Shown here: positions 1-8,645 of the stretch, piece by piece | Numbering within the stretch: the first letter of the stretch is position 1 | Layout of the letters: each line of letters opens with the position of its first letter | Assembly (NCBI GenBank): GCA_938743325.2 | Contig: OW568889.1 | Span: 124,001 to 188,000 of the forward strand | Source of the DNA: Pycnococcus provasolii | Lineage: Eukaryota; Chlorophyta; Pseudoscourfieldiophyceae; Pseudoscourfieldiales; Pycnococcaceae | Length of the DNA: 64,000 nt | Direction of reading: 5' to 3' | Notes under the pieces: model-generated | Database searches by the model: none | Seen by the model: the letters and a program-made list of their open reading frames with translations, nothing else | What the model was told of the DNA's origin: nothing | Made by a program: the position numbers and the translations under genes

Positions 1-272
1 CAGTCGTCAACAATCTGCAGGAATCGCGGCTCCGAGGCGGCAACATATGACAGTGCGTGGTCCCAGCGCGCGTAAGTGCCTTGAGATGTCAACTTCAAAC
101 TTTTGGATGAGCATCGGCCACCGAGGGCGCGCGCACCGGTGTCGAATAGCGTCACACGCAAGCCGGGTGACAAGTCACGACGGTGAGAAAGCAGGCGGTT
201 CGCGAACGCAATGCCAGAGAGACCGCCGCCGATCACCGCGACGCGAGGACCATTCAAGGACACCGGCGCCAT
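1..272 (-). CDS. FAD/NAD(P)-dependent oxidoreductase, renalase/amine-oxidase-like (N-terminal part, runs off left edge)
   Basis: The minus strand is open from an ATG at 272 to the window edge (about 90 codons, no stop). Near the N-terminus it reads VAVIGGGLSGIAFANRLL, a Rossmann GxGxxG dinucleotide-binding motif, and about 25 residues later a run ending ALGGRCSS, which matches the second conserved FAD motif (x-GGR-x-S/T) of renalase-like and amine-oxidase-like flavoproteins. The family oxidises small amines or dihydronicotinamides using bound FAD. The start is the first Met before the Rossmann strand; no transit peptide is visible, so it could be cytosolic unless an upstream exon exists. A TTAGGG-type repeat lies about 110 bp upstream. 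Substrate is unknown and the catalytic half is outside the window. Confidence 0.72.
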   Translation of the reverse strand, partial: MAPVSLNGPRVAVIGGGLSGIAFANRLLSHRRDLSPGLRVTLFDTGARALGGRCSSKSLKLTSQGTYARWDHALSYVAASEPRFLQIVDD

Positions 273-383
273 CACTGTAACACACACACACAAAACTGGC
301 AGAAAAATCAGCAGCAGCACGACGACCGCCACCACGACGACGACGAACACCTGGGATGAAGATGCAGATAAGGAAAAGGGAGG

Positions 384-409
384 CTAACCCTAACCCTAAC
401 CCAACCCTG
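384..409. promoter_or_regulatory. Short telomere-like (CCCTAA)n repeat between genes
   Basis: About four tandem CCCTAA-type units, one of them degenerate, lie about 110 bp upstream of the oxidoreductase ATG at 272. A further GGTTAGGG occurs near 435. Similar short arrays occur upstream of three other genes in this window (about 6383, 39363-39506, 60016), so a promoter role like plant telo-boxes is inferred. It is too short to be a chromosome end. Confidence 0.5.
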
Positions 410-490
410 AGAAGATCGGAAAATAACAGGCAGGGGTTAGGGAGCGGTTGGTTTTTACACTAGGTAAACTGATCCGTTCGATGGTGATCA

Positions 491-522
491 CATTATCGTA
501 TTCTCGAGAGAATACGATAATG
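491..522. repeat. Perfect palindrome (15-bp arms, 2-nt spacer) just downstream of the Fanzor gene
   Basis: The left arm CATTATCGTATTCTC is exactly complementary to the right arm GAGAATACGATAATG, separated by GA. It begins 55 nt past the Fanzor stop codon on the minus strand. Transcribed, it would form an uninterrupted 15-bp hairpin. TnpB and Fanzor guide RNAs overlap or follow the 3' end of the nuclease gene, so this may be part of the guide-RNA scaffold, the element end, or simply a terminator/processing hairpin. The role is inferred; the palindrome itself is directly visible. Confidence 0.8.
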
Positions 523-577
523 CTTGTAACGTGCCAAGGAACGCGGCAACAATCAAGCACTTTCACGAAGCACAAAA

Positions 578-3388
578 TCACGGCACAACAAGAGGGGCAG
601 GAGGCAGCAGCAGTAGTAGAGGAGGTGGAGGAGGAGGCGGTCGGCGAATGTGCTGGGGTCGCACTCCGTTCGTGTACTCACCGTGAAATGCCATCCAGAT
701 GTTTCGCGCGGCGTTCACATCACGATTCCACGTTCTATAGCAAGTTGTGCACTGGCATAGCTCGTAGACATTCTTGACGTGGAGGCCGACTCCATCCTTC
801 CATGATGCCATTCGCGGGTGTCTCAGCACGCTTCCGCCTTGAATTTGCGTGCACCATGAGCACTTTTTCGAGGTTTGAAACTCGTCGACGAGTACGACAC
901 GCCCCTTCTTCTTGACGATGAGGTGTCGGCGGATTTTCGATGCTGGTCCCGGCATTTGTCCCTTCATCGACGCAGTGAACCTCGCGTTTCCGAACGCGAC
1001 GACAGAGTTTGTTCCGTCTGGGCAGAGTCTATTCGCAATATCATCAAGGGTTCTTTGCTGCTTCATGGCCGTATGGAATCGGAGCCGTGCCCACCGCCGA
1101 GGAGCGGCGCGCACCCTCCACTCCTCGTCGAGACACTCGAGACGAAGCCTCACGGCGTTCTCGACTCGATCAAGGCTTGGCGTTTTCAAACTTCGATCAA
1201 CGCTCAGCAATCGGTCTCGTAGGTCATTGTCGGCCACCAGCTCCTGCATCCACGTCTTTCTCGTTTCTCGTGCTTCAGTGAAACCACATTTGTGGTAGTA
1301 TTCTTTCTTAGACACATGCCAACTCGTCACGCCATTCCACGTTGTCACCACGGAATTGTGCCCGGGATCCGCCGCCGTGACATGGTCGAAATCGACGTTT
1401 TCAGGGTAGTCATCATTAGGCGAAGCATCATCAGGATTCGCGATGCGTTCTCTCCTCCACTTCTCGACGATGACGTGGACTTGAACGCCATCTGTCCGCA
1501 CAAATGCGGCGAGCTCGTTGCCCTCCACTCTCGTAAACTTGTTCAAGAACGAGTTCTTGAACATGTCCTGCCAATTTGCTGTATGAAGCAACGGTTCCAA
1601 TTCGGCAAGCACTTCGTCATCCCACTCTGCACCTTCTATGAAGTTTCGTTCGCGCCTAACATGCCTTACCATGTCCTTCACGCATTTGTCGTCAAGTGCG
1701 ATGAACAATCGGCGAACGTCGTGCACCGGAGCATACGGAAATCGAGGGTACAGCAATCGAGCTGGGTCCGCCAGCTCGATGGTGGTCATCATCATCGATC
1801 GGTACCGCAACACCGCCTCTTGGCTGCTATCCTCCGGCGGAACGAGGGCTCGCTCCGCGTCCACGATGGGGCCAAAACCCGCGGGAGGGTTCATTTGTGC
1901 GTTCTCGATCACGCGATTGACTTTGCGCGCCTCTTTTTTTGACAGCCCCCACTTCGCGCGCATGTACGTCACGCGGTGATGCGGCGTGGCGTACGCAAAG
2001 GCGCGTGCGCCGTCATCGCCGACTCCGTTGTTGTTAAGGTCCAGCGTGTGCAACGTGCACGTGTCGCTCTGGAGAGCCTCCGCGAGCGCGCGTGAACCGT
2101 CATCACCGACTCTGTTGTTGAAAAGGTGCAGCGTGTGCAAGGTGCACGTCTCGCTCTTCAGCGCCTCCGCGAGCGTGCGTGCGCCGTCAGCACCCACTCC
2201 GTTGCTCCAAAGGTAAAGCGTGTGCAAGGTGCACGTGTCGCTCCTGATGGCATCCGCGAGCGCGCGTGCGCCTTCAGCACCCACTCCGTTGTCGGCAAGG
2301 CTAAGCGTATGCAATGTACACCTGTCGCTCTTGAGGGTCTCCGCGAGCGCGTGTGCGCCGTCAGCACCCACTCCGTTGTTGTAAAGTTCCAGCGTGTGTA
2401 ATGTGCACGTGTCGCTCTTGAGAGCCTCCGCGAGCGCGCGTCCGCCGTCAGCACCAACGTCGTTCGCTGCAAGGTTCAGCGTGTGCAATGTGCACGTGTC
2501 ACTCTTGAGAGCCTCCGCGAGCGCGCGTGCGCCGTCAGCACTCACTCCGTCGCCGCCAAGGTCCAGCGTGTGCACTGTGCACGTGTCGCACTGGAGGGCC
2601 TCCGCGAAGGCGCGTGCGCCGTCATCGCCGACTCCGTTGTTGTAAAGTTCCAGCGTGTGCAACGTGCACGTGTCGCTCTGGAGAGCCTCCGCGAGCGCGC
2701 GTGAACCGTCATAACCCACTCCGTTCCATCCAATGTCCAGCGTGTGCAATGTACACGTGTCGCTCTTGATGGCATCCGCGAGCGCGTGTGCGCCGTCAGC
2801 ACCCACTCCGTTCGCTGTAAGGTGCAGCTCATGCAATGTGCACGTGTCGCTCTTGAGAGCCTCCGCGAGCGCGCGTGCGCCGTCATCACCCACTCCGTTG
2901 TTGCAAAGGACCAGCGTGTGCAATGTGCACGTGTCGCTCTTGAGGGTCTCCGCGAGCGCGTGTGCGCCGTCAGCACCCACTCCGTTGTTGTAAAGTTCCA
3001 GCGTGTGTAATGTGCACGTGTCGCTATTGAGAGCCTCCGCGAGCGCGCGTCCGCCGTCAGCACCAACGTCGTTCGCTGCAAGGTTCAGCGTGTGCAATGT
3101 GCACGTGTCACTCTTGAGAGCCTCCGCGAGCGCGCGTGCGCCGTCAGCACCCACTCCGTTTTCGTGAAGTATCAGCGTGTGCAATGTACACGCTTCACTC
3201 TTGAGAGCCTCCGCGAGCGCGAGCATTTCACCCGGGCGTAGGCTAGATACGTGGAGCACTTCGACATTCGTTCCTGCTTCGTCATCCCATCGCGACTCTC
3301 TCTGAGAATCGATTGGATCATGAACGTCCATCGTCAAATCAACGCCTTCAATGGTGTCTGGTGCGTGCTCGTCGTCAGCCACCACCAT
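578..3388 (-). CDS. Leucine-rich-repeat/Fanzor (eukaryotic TnpB-like RNA-guided nuclease) fusion
   Basis: A single open frame of 936 residues from the first Met (ATG 3388; the frame is open further upstream without an ATG). Residues about 65-475 are 14 ribonuclease-inhibitor-type LRRs of 29 residues, consensus CTLHTLxLxxNGVGADG then ARALAEALKSDT. The C-terminal half is TnpB/Fanzor: RuvC-I Asp in AADPGHN (about D674), RuvC-II Glu in VDEFQTSKKCSWC (about E836), a zinc ribbon with Cys pairs near 843/846 and 880/883, and RuvC-III Asp in NRDVNAARNI (about D890). All catalytic and zinc residues are present, so the nuclease looks intact. Fanzors are RNA-guided DNA endonucleases of eukaryotic transposons. 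The tail ends in a Pro/Leu-rich stretch encoded by a GGA/GGC-rich repeat. A perfect palindrome follows the stop. The LRR fusion is unusual; I know of no standard Fanzor with it. An exon-skipping or chimeric gene cannot be excluded without transcripts. Confidence 0.87.
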   Translation of the reverse strand: MVVADDEHAPDTIEGVDLTMDVHDPIDSQRESRWDDEAGTNVEVLHVSSLRPGEMLALAEALKSEACTLHTLILHENGVGADGARALAEALKSDTCTLHTLNLAANDVGADGGRALAEALNSDTCTLHTLELYNNGVGADGAHALAETLKSDTCTLHTLVLCNNGVGDDGARALAEALKSDTCTLHELHLTANGVGADGAHALADAIKSDTCTLHTLDIGWNGVGYDGSRALAEALQSDTCTLHTLELYNNGVGDDGARAFAEALQCDTCTVHTLDLGGDGVSADGARALAEALKSDTCTLHTLNLAANDVGADGGRALAEALKSDTCTLHTLELYNNGVGADGAHALAETLKSDRCTLHTLSLADNGVGAEGARALADAIRSDTCTLHTLYLWSNGVGADGARTLAEALKSETCTLHTLHLFNNRVGDDGSRALAEALQSDTCTLHTLDLNNNGVGDDGARAFAYATPHHRVTYMRAKWGLSKKEARKVNRVIENAQMNPPAGFGPIVDAERALVPPEDSSQEAVLRYRSMMMTTIELADPARLLYPRFPYAPVHDVRRLFIALDDKCVKDMVRHVRRERNFIEGAEWDDEVLAELEPLLHTANWQDMFKNSFLNKFTRVEGNELAAFVRTDGVQVHVIVEKWRRERIANPDDASPNDDYPENVDFDHVTAADPGHNSVVTTWNGVTSWHVSKKEYYHKCGFTEARETRKTWMQELVADNDLRDRLLSVDRSLKTPSLDRVENAVRLRLECLDEEWRVRAAPRRWARLRFHTAMKQQRTLDDIANRLCPDGTNSVVAFGNARFTASMKGQMPGPASKIRRHLIVKKKGRVVLVDEFQTSKKCSWCTQIQGGSVLRHPRMASWKDGVGLHVKNVYELCQCTTCYRTWNRDVNAARNIWMAFHGEYTNGVRPQHIRRPPPPPPPLLLLLPPAPLVVP
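1990..3205 (-). repeat. 87-bp tandem repeat array encoding 14 LRRs
   Basis: The unit is 87 bp (29 codons); for example the GCGTGTG landmark recurs at 2914 and 3001. Two-unit blocks are nearly identical at a 609-bp offset (2451 and 3060, exactly seven units), showing that a seven-unit block was duplicated recently in frame. All units keep the reading frame. Confidence 0.88.
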
Positions 3389-3677
3389 ACGTGACAATGA
3401 TTGTTCGTTCACGAGGCTCAGACACAGGTGTGCCACACTTCATCAAAAAATTGGGACGGGCTTACAGGGCCGTCATACGATGTGGCAGGGATCCATCCGT
3501 TGGTCGCAGTACCGTTTCCTAGCATTCGTTCAGCCTCCCTTCAAGGTACCCTCCCACCAACCCCTAATAATATGAACGTCAAGGGCAAGAAGATATTCTA
3601 CGACTGTAATTACATATGTAAACAACTCATGGTGGTGGCACAACACAATATATCAAAATGTTTTTAGTCTTTACACT
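3389..3677. other. Intergenic stretch between Fanzor 5' end and next gene 3' end
   Basis: 289 bp. It contains the upstream open extension of the Fanzor frame (to about 3436) and AT-rich sequence toward 3660. No inverted copy of the downstream palindrome and no convincing transposon end was found. Confidence 0.5.
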
Positions 3678-5417
3678 TTAGAGAGCGTCCGGCCCACTGA
3701 ACGTGACGCGCTGACTCGCGGTGATCTCCTCGCCCTTCGCGTACGCTGAAACATTGCGACGCAACATCTCCGTGAGCTCCTCAGGGTTGCAGTCCGGAGC
3801 GGCGGCGCCTCCGAAGCTCGTGCGACGGGCACGCTTCTTATCCTCATCGCGTGCGTCGCAGCTATCGCCCCCATTCGCCCGCTTCGTGCCGCCGGCGGCA
3901 GCCGGTGCACCTGCTGCGGCAGCGGCTGATGCGATGCGCAGACTACTGCGGCTGTTCTCCTTCAACTGGCGCGCAATCTTGATGAAAAGCAAGCCCCACC
4001 CTAAAGCCGCCTGCTCGTCGAGGCACTCGACGATGCCCTTCTGGTCACCCTTGAGCCAGCGCGCCATCCACTCCTCGTAGAATTCGTCGTTGTGTGCGGA
4101 TGCAGCCCCGCTGTCACTGGCACCGCCAGAGCCGGCGGCACGCGTCTCGTCCGACCCGCGCGTACGTTCTTCGTCAATGCGAAGCTGTGTTACCGCCGGC
4201 ACGTTCTTAACCGTGGCGGCGGACAGGGGCAACTGCCACGCGAAGACGTCGAGCCCAACGCGCTCGAAAACCTCCCAGCGCTTGACCATCCACTTCTTGC
4301 CCGGGTTGCGATTCACCATCGCGCGCACATCCTCCTCGTTGATTTGCCGCGTTCGCGGGCCGTTGAATGGCTCGCGCACGTCGCTTGCCCAGTTGAATAG
4401 GTCTGCGACGACGTTTACCCAGTCATCGCCGAGCTCCGGAACGCGCGGCTTGTCGCCGTCGGTTTGTTCGCCGGAGACTGATGAGCCGAACGTGGTCTCA
4501 AGGAACTTTCTGTACTGCGCCTCTGTGACGCGATTCTCTTCACCAGGGCGAGGGTTCGTCGCGCCGGGTAAGATTTTCAGCAGAACGCGCAAGGTTGTTC
4601 GTGCCCTCTCCAGCGGACTCGGCCCGTTTCGTACCCTGTGTGCCTTTCGCGTCTTCCTCCTCCTTTCGAGCTTGTCCTGCTCTGCGGGAGGAGATTCGGG
4701 GTGTTGCTGTGCCATAAAGTTGCGAGCAGCTTCGTCGTCCGTCACCGTGTTGGCGTTCGAAGCCTGTTGTATTGCTGCAGCGACGACGCCGTCCTCGGCT
4801 GCTGCTCCTGGTGACGGCAACGACGGCGTCGGCAAGCCTGGCAGTTGGCTCGGCAGTTGGCTCGGCAGTTGGCTTGGCAGTTGGCTCGGCAGTTGGGAGT
4901 CGACGTTGGGTTGTAAGCTTCCGAACGGCGGAAAGCTCTGCGTGACATTCAAGGCTGGCTGCTGTGAAGACGTTCTCCCGAAGAAGAAGTTGAGTTGGCT
5001 GAGGTTGATATCCGGCGCCTCTCCCGTTTCTCCGAGCATCATGTCCACGCACATGGACTCGATTTGTTGAAACGCGACATCCTCCTCCTCCTCGTCGTCG
5101 TCGTCATTATCATTCTCCTTGTCGTCGTCGTCGTCATTGGACGTTTCGTTCACGAGGTCGACAACTTCCGCAGCACCACCCGCAGCACCACCAGCAGCAC
5201 CACCAGCACCCGGAGCACCAGCACCACCCGCAGCACCGACACCCGCAGCACCGACACCCGCAGCAGCACCATGTAGGTCGACGGACGGTATGTTCATGAG
5301 TTCGGTCATGGATGCGTTGATGACTTCACCTGAACCTGGGGCAGGGGTGCCACCGGCAGCACGGTTAACAGCACCGGCACGGGACGCAGACGAGCTGCGC
5401 AAGTTGCTGCGCGGCAT
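3678..5417 (-). CDS. Unknown acidic low-complexity protein with conserved C-terminal half
   Basis: 579 residues from ATG 5417, chosen because a GGGCCC/purine-rich promoter-like block lies directly upstream although the frame stays open to 5918. The N-terminal half is Ser/Ala/Gly-rich with an Asp/Glu run (DDDDDKENDNDDDDEEEED) and five QLPS repeats encoded by a 12-bp DNA repeat (about 4852-4896). The C-terminal half is compositionally normal and probably folded (helical segments around LERARTTLRVLLKILPGA and DDWVNVVADLFNWASDV), followed by a basic KKRARRTSFGG patch that could be a nuclear localisation signal. I do not recognise the family. A nuclear, chromatin or transcription-related role would fit the acidic and basic tracts but is only inference. 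Confidence 0.7.
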   Translation of the reverse strand: MPRSNLRSSSASRAGAVNRAAGGTPAPGSGEVINASMTELMNIPSVDLHGAAAGVGAAGVGAAGGAGAPGAGGAAGGAAGGAAEVVDLVNETSNDDDDDKENDNDDDDEEEEDVAFQQIESMCVDMMLGETGEAPDINLSQLNFFFGRTSSQQPALNVTQSFPPFGSLQPNVDSQLPSQLPSQLPSQLPSQLPGLPTPSLPSPGAAAEDGVVAAAIQQASNANTVTDDEAARNFMAQQHPESPPAEQDKLERRRKTRKAHRVRNGPSPLERARTTLRVLLKILPGATNPRPGEENRVTEAQYRKFLETTFGSSVSGEQTDGDKPRVPELGDDWVNVVADLFNWASDVREPFNGPRTRQINEEDVRAMVNRNPGKKWMVKRWEVFERVGLDVFAWQLPLSAATVKNVPAVTQLRIDEERTRGSDETRAAGSGGASDSGAASAHNDEFYEEWMARWLKGDQKGIVECLDEQAALGWGLLFIKIARQLKENSRSSLRIASAAAAAGAPAAAGGTKRANGGDSCDARDEDKKRARRTSFGGAAAPDCNPEELTEMLRRNVSAYAKGEEITASQRVTFSGPDAL

Positions 5418-5561
5418 TCTGGTGGACGAAACCAAAAATGGCGCCGAGAATTTTTCCTCCCTCCTCTTCGTCCTCTGCTCTCTCTCTCTTCTCCCACCCC
5501 CCTCCCCCCCGGCACCCGGGCCCGGGCCTTCCTCCGGGCCCTTTTTCTGCGTTGGGGATAC
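5418..5561 (-). promoter_or_regulatory. Promoter-like block with GGCCCGGGCCCGGG palindrome and purine tract
   Basis: On the minus strand this block reads as a CCCGGG/GGGCCC palindrome cluster followed by a G/A-rich tract and then the ATG at 5417. Equivalent blocks sit just upstream of the NELF-A-like gene (about 9836-9905), the polycystin gene (about 36780-36970) and the cryptochrome (about 55600-55760). The flanks also resemble an intron (AAG|GTATCC to CACCAG), but splicing there would join out of frame, so promoter is preferred. Confidence 0.4.
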
Positions 5562-5871
5562 CTTGTAGCACGCGGTGATTGGTCGAGGTGGGCCCCGCAT
5601 TTCATGAATCGAAATAGTAGTAATGGCGTCATCGGTCAGGCGGAGGCCGGTGGTGGCGCTGAAGACGCGTATGCGCCGTAGCTCAGAGCACATGTGGGAG
5701 GCGTTTGAGGAGGAGGTGGACAACGTCGCTGAGGTCGTCATAGTACGCTCGCTCGTACACGTCGCGCGTCGGGTCTGTCGTGCGCGCAGCGGCAACGCGC
5801 TGCAGCGTGTCGCGCGCGTCCCAAAACGCGTTGTCGGCGAGGTCGAAACAAAGCATTGGGACGTCGGCCAT
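5562..5871 (-). pseudogene. Short coding-like region interrupted by a one-base frame change (unknown host gene fragment)
   Basis: From ATG 5871 (good context, GCCATGG) 62 codons are open and look genuinely coding (for example DNAFWDARDTLQRVAAA and YYDDLSDVVHLLLKRLPHV). A stop follows near 5685, yet in the adjacent frame the coding quality continues directly (ELRRIRVFSATTGLRLTDDA) to about 5562, where AAG|GTATCC could be a splice donor. A one-base indel, a sequencing error or a decayed gene explains it best. No family recognised. Confidence 0.4.
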
Positions 5872-5904
5872 GGCGGGAACAAGTAAACAAAATCTGCAAT
5901 CATA

Positions 5905-6335
5905 CATGGAGCCACCACAGACTCTCAGGGCATGTACCCATCACCGAACTCAATGTTCCTCAAGCGCGAAACAGATTTAAACTTCACACGGATCCCATTC
6001 TGCGTATCATACATCCACCTCGAGAAACATTACAAGTTCCAACAGCGAAGCAACCGCGGCGTCTTCGTCGGATACAGCAAAGACGTCCCAGGTGCTTACG
6101 TCATCTGGCAACCAGATGAGAACAAGACCAAGTTGTCTGCGCACGTCACCTTCATGGAGAAGCTCAAGGAAGACGGCACGCTGCTTCATCCTCCGCACAT
6201 CTTCTACCCCGAGTTGGAACGCACGAAAGTTTCTAAGCCATCGGCATGTGTCTTCAACATTGGAGCTCAGATTGGTCCAGGCGGTCGGCGAATCACCAAG
6301 ACATCTATTCAAGACGTTCCGAGTACGAACCTATT
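5905..6335 (+). mobile_element. Ty1/Copia retrotransposon fossil: integrase C-terminal/linker part of pol
   Basis: The plus strand encodes RGVFVGYSKDVPGAYVIW followed by SAHVTFMEKL, the conserved block at the end of the Copia integrase region. No gag, protease, reverse transcriptase or RNase H adjoins it and no LTR was recognised at either side, so it is a broken 5'- and 3'-truncated remnant. Limits are approximate. Age is uncertain; the surviving stretch reads cleanly, so it may not be very old. Confidence 0.75.
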
Positions 6336-6382
6336 CTCTTCACCGGCCCAACCAGAGTGGCCCAGAGTGGCCTCCCGGGCGA

Positions 6383-6396
6383 TTAGGGTTAGGGTT
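6383..6396. promoter_or_regulatory. TTAGGG repeat upstream of the 6558 gene
   Basis: Two and a third TTAGGG units about 160 bp upstream of the ATG at 6558, directly after the Copia remnant. Part of a recurring set of short telomere-type arrays at presumed promoters. Confidence 0.45.
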
Positions 6397-6557
6397 ACCG
6401 ACGTTGTTTGGTATCTTTTTTCCGCGGATTCCGCGCGTCAATCATTCACTTGCGGCGAGCGATCCTCTTTTTTAAAGGTTGCGCGGTGTGCTCGCCTTAA
6501 TAAGTCCCGGTGTTCTGCATGGAGCTCTGTGTCTTGAACTTGTTTTCAAGTTAAGCT

Positions 6558-7388
6558 ATGCCGTACCACGTTCCTTCTCGCATCCTGCTGCACATCGACC
6601 GGCCGCTCTGGCACTCTGGCTCTGACGACGCGAGGTCGTTCCTCGCGCAAGCGTCCTACATAGAGTACCAGCTCGCGCAGCACGCGAGAAACGTGCGCCT
6701 GAACGACGGGAACAACAACCTGAGCTGGAACCAAACATCGCACGCGATGCTCGCAGATATCGCACAAAGACTCAACAGGATCACGGCCACCGCGAAACGA
6801 GCGGCGGCGACTTCACTAAGCAACGCAATTGCAAAGGCGGGACTTCACGCGTCGTTTCCGGCGCTGCACGCAGTCGCGAACCATATTGCAGACGTGCAGC
6901 ACGTCGACGAACTCGCCGTCGCGCAGGTGCTCGCCGACCAAGGCGTGGCGTCCACCGCAGCCGCGAGCGCGAAAAGAAACGCGACGGAAGCATATCTCGC
7001 GTTCGCCGCAACCGCACACCAGCTCTACTCCGTTGCGGAGCAGGTTCGAGATGATGCTGCAGACCCGAGCGCGCACAAGTACATCGCACACCAAGTCGCG
7101 CTTGTGTACCAGTCGCTCAACCAGTTTGGGCGGGAGTCGGCGGACGCAGTGCGACCGCTCAAGAGGCGCATCGAGTCGAGGTTCGAGGAGGTGAAATCAC
7201 ACATCGAGTCGCAGACCGCGTCGGCGTCGACAACGAACGAGCCCCTTCTTTCGAACGAGCAGAGTGCTTGGATTGCTGGCGTCGCATCAGAGGCGGCGCA
7301 GTTTGTGAATGCAGTGCCCGCGTGCATGGTGGAACGTCTCGAACCACTTGGCAGCGCACTTCGTTGCGGACTAAGACGCGGCGATTGA
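6558..7388 (+). CDS. Unknown alpha-helical protein, 276 residues
   Basis: Uninterrupted frame from ATG 6558 with coding-like composition throughout. Predominantly Ala/Gln/Arg-rich helical sequence (for example LSNAIAKAGLHASF, TEAYLAFAATAHQLYSVAEQV) with no transmembrane segment, signal peptide or zinc motif. No close family recognised; a helical-bundle protein is the most that can be said. It lies convergent to the PAP/fibrillin gene, with about 100 bp between the stop codons. Confidence 0.7.
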   Translation: MPYHVPSRILLHIDRPLWHSGSDDARSFLAQASYIEYQLAQHARNVRLNDGNNNLSWNQTSHAMLADIAQRLNRITATAKRAAATSLSNAIAKAGLHASFPALHAVANHIADVQHVDELAVAQVLADQGVASTAAASAKRNATEAYLAFAATAHQLYSVAEQVRDDAADPSAHKYIAHQVALVYQSLNQFGRESADAVRPLKRRIESRFEEVKSHIESQTASASTTNEPLLSNEQSAWIAGVASEAAQFVNAVPACMVERLEPLGSALRCGLRRGD

Positions 7389-7490
7389 TCAGCGGCGTCT
7401 TGTTTGTACTGCAGAAAAACAATTGTGACATTAAAAAATTCGAAAAACGTTTTCAAAACAAAATCAACTTTCGCATTTCCCATCCAAGTC

Positions 7491-8645
7491 TCATGCGACA
7501 GGATCAGCCGCTTCGGATAGCGCGGGCGTGCCATCCGGGCATCGCATGTACACAAACAGCTCGCCATCAACATCTTCGTTCACGCGAAAGTCTTCGTCGC
7601 AGTACACGACGGTGGTGCTGCAAGTGGGAGCCCTGCCACCATTCCATGGCAGTAGCTTCCATACGCTATTCACCGGCCACTCCACGCCCATCAGCGCGCC
7701 AAGACCGAAAGGCGGCTCTGGCAGACCATCTTCGCGGTTGACGGTCGTCTTCTCCACCTCCATGGCAATTTTCAGCGTGTTGAGCGAATCATCAGTCGTC
7801 GCCACCACGTCTCGCGTCTCCGTTACGACGCGTGCACCGAAGGTTGGCAGAAGCTTGAACCATCCGACGATAGGTATGACCGTCAAGGCGAACAGGATGG
7901 TATCGAACGACGAAATGAACACACCCTTGTTGACGTCGATCGTCTGAATCACCTTCCCAACCGTGCTCGTTCCCCACGACTTGACTTGCAGTTCGTGAAG
8001 TCGGAAGAAGAGTTCGCCAGAGGGCACTGCAGACTCCTCGGTGTCCCACGGTGCGTGCCACGTTGCGTCGCCGAACGCTTCTCGGATCGCCATGAAAAAG
8101 GGGCTGGACCGAAACAGCTGCTTGGTGCAGTACACAAGCTCCCACGTTCCCTCGACGTCCTCGGGCGTGGGTGCCCGCGTCTGGTTCGCATCGCGCAACT
8201 GCCTGATGGCGAGACGCGCCTCTGCCTCCGCCCCTTCGTTGTATTTGTCCAGCGGCGCGTACGCGTCTTGCCTGAAAAGCAGCTGCCCTCTATCCGTCTG
8301 CGCGCCGATGCGCAGCACAGCCATCTTGAGGCGTTGCGCATCGTCGTCGGCCGTCAAAACCGCACTGGAAGGGGATGCCGACGCCGACGTTGCACTCACT
8401 GATGCCGAAGACTCGCTGACTCCATTGCTAACACCGTTGGAAGGCGACGCCGACGAGGACGCCGACAAGTCCGACGACGATGCTGACGACAAACGAACCC
8501 GAAGAACATGGCCATGACCCAGACGATGAGCACGACCCAGACGATGAGCACGAGCAGCACGGGCACCAGAAAGAGCAGGAGCACGAGCACGAGCACGAGC
8601 AGCAGGAGCAGCACGAGCAGCAGGTGCGGTAAGAGGCGCCATCAT
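7491..8645 (-). CDS. Plastid lipid-associated protein (PAP/fibrillin family)
   Basis: 384 residues. The first about 60 are Ala/Arg/Ser-rich with almost no acidic residues, a plausible chloroplast transit peptide, followed by a low-complexity Ser/Ala linker to about 115. The PAP core begins near the helix around LKMAVLRIGAQTDRG, then VEGTWELVYCTKQLFRSSPFF, which matches the family's GxWxLxYTT start, the central KVIQTIDVNKGVF strand, and a C-terminal strand VVYCDEDFRVNEDVDGELFV. Fibrillins are lipocalin-like proteins of plastoglobules and thylakoids that bind lipids or isoprenoids under light stress. The exact subgroup cannot be told. Two adjacent Met codons (8645, 8642) open the frame; either may be used. 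Head-to-head with nothing obvious upstream. Confidence 0.87.
   Translation of the reverse strand: MMAPLTAPAARAAPAARARARAPALSGARAARAHRLGRAHRLGHGHVLRVRLSSASSSDLSASSSASPSNGVSNGVSESSASVSATSASASPSSAVLTADDDAQRLKMAVLRIGAQTDRGQLLFRQDAYAPLDKYNEGAEAEARLAIRQLRDANQTRAPTPEDVEGTWELVYCTKQLFRSSPFFMAIREAFGDATWHAPWDTEESAVPSGELFFRLHELQVKSWGTSTVGKVIQTIDVNKGVFISSFDTILFALTVIPIVGWFKLLPTFGARVVTETRDVVATTDDSLNTLKIAMEVEKTTVNREDGLPEPPFGLGALMGVEWPVNSVWKLLPWNGGRAPTCSTTVVYCDEDFRVNEDVDGELFVYMRCPDGTPALSEAADPVA

Noticed and set aside
384-409. CCCTAA array as a chromosome end
   Set aside because: Only a few units, with genes on both sides; similar arrays occur in the middle of the window.
2158-3081. Several long antisense frames across the LRR array
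   Set aside because: They are mirror frames of an 87-bp in-frame tandem repeat; their peptides are Arg/Ser-Ala repeats with no independent coding character.
5418-5561. Intron joining the short 5562-5871 coding block to the acidic protein gene
   Set aside because: Donor- and acceptor-like sites exist, but the join would put the downstream exon out of frame; promoter is the simpler reading.
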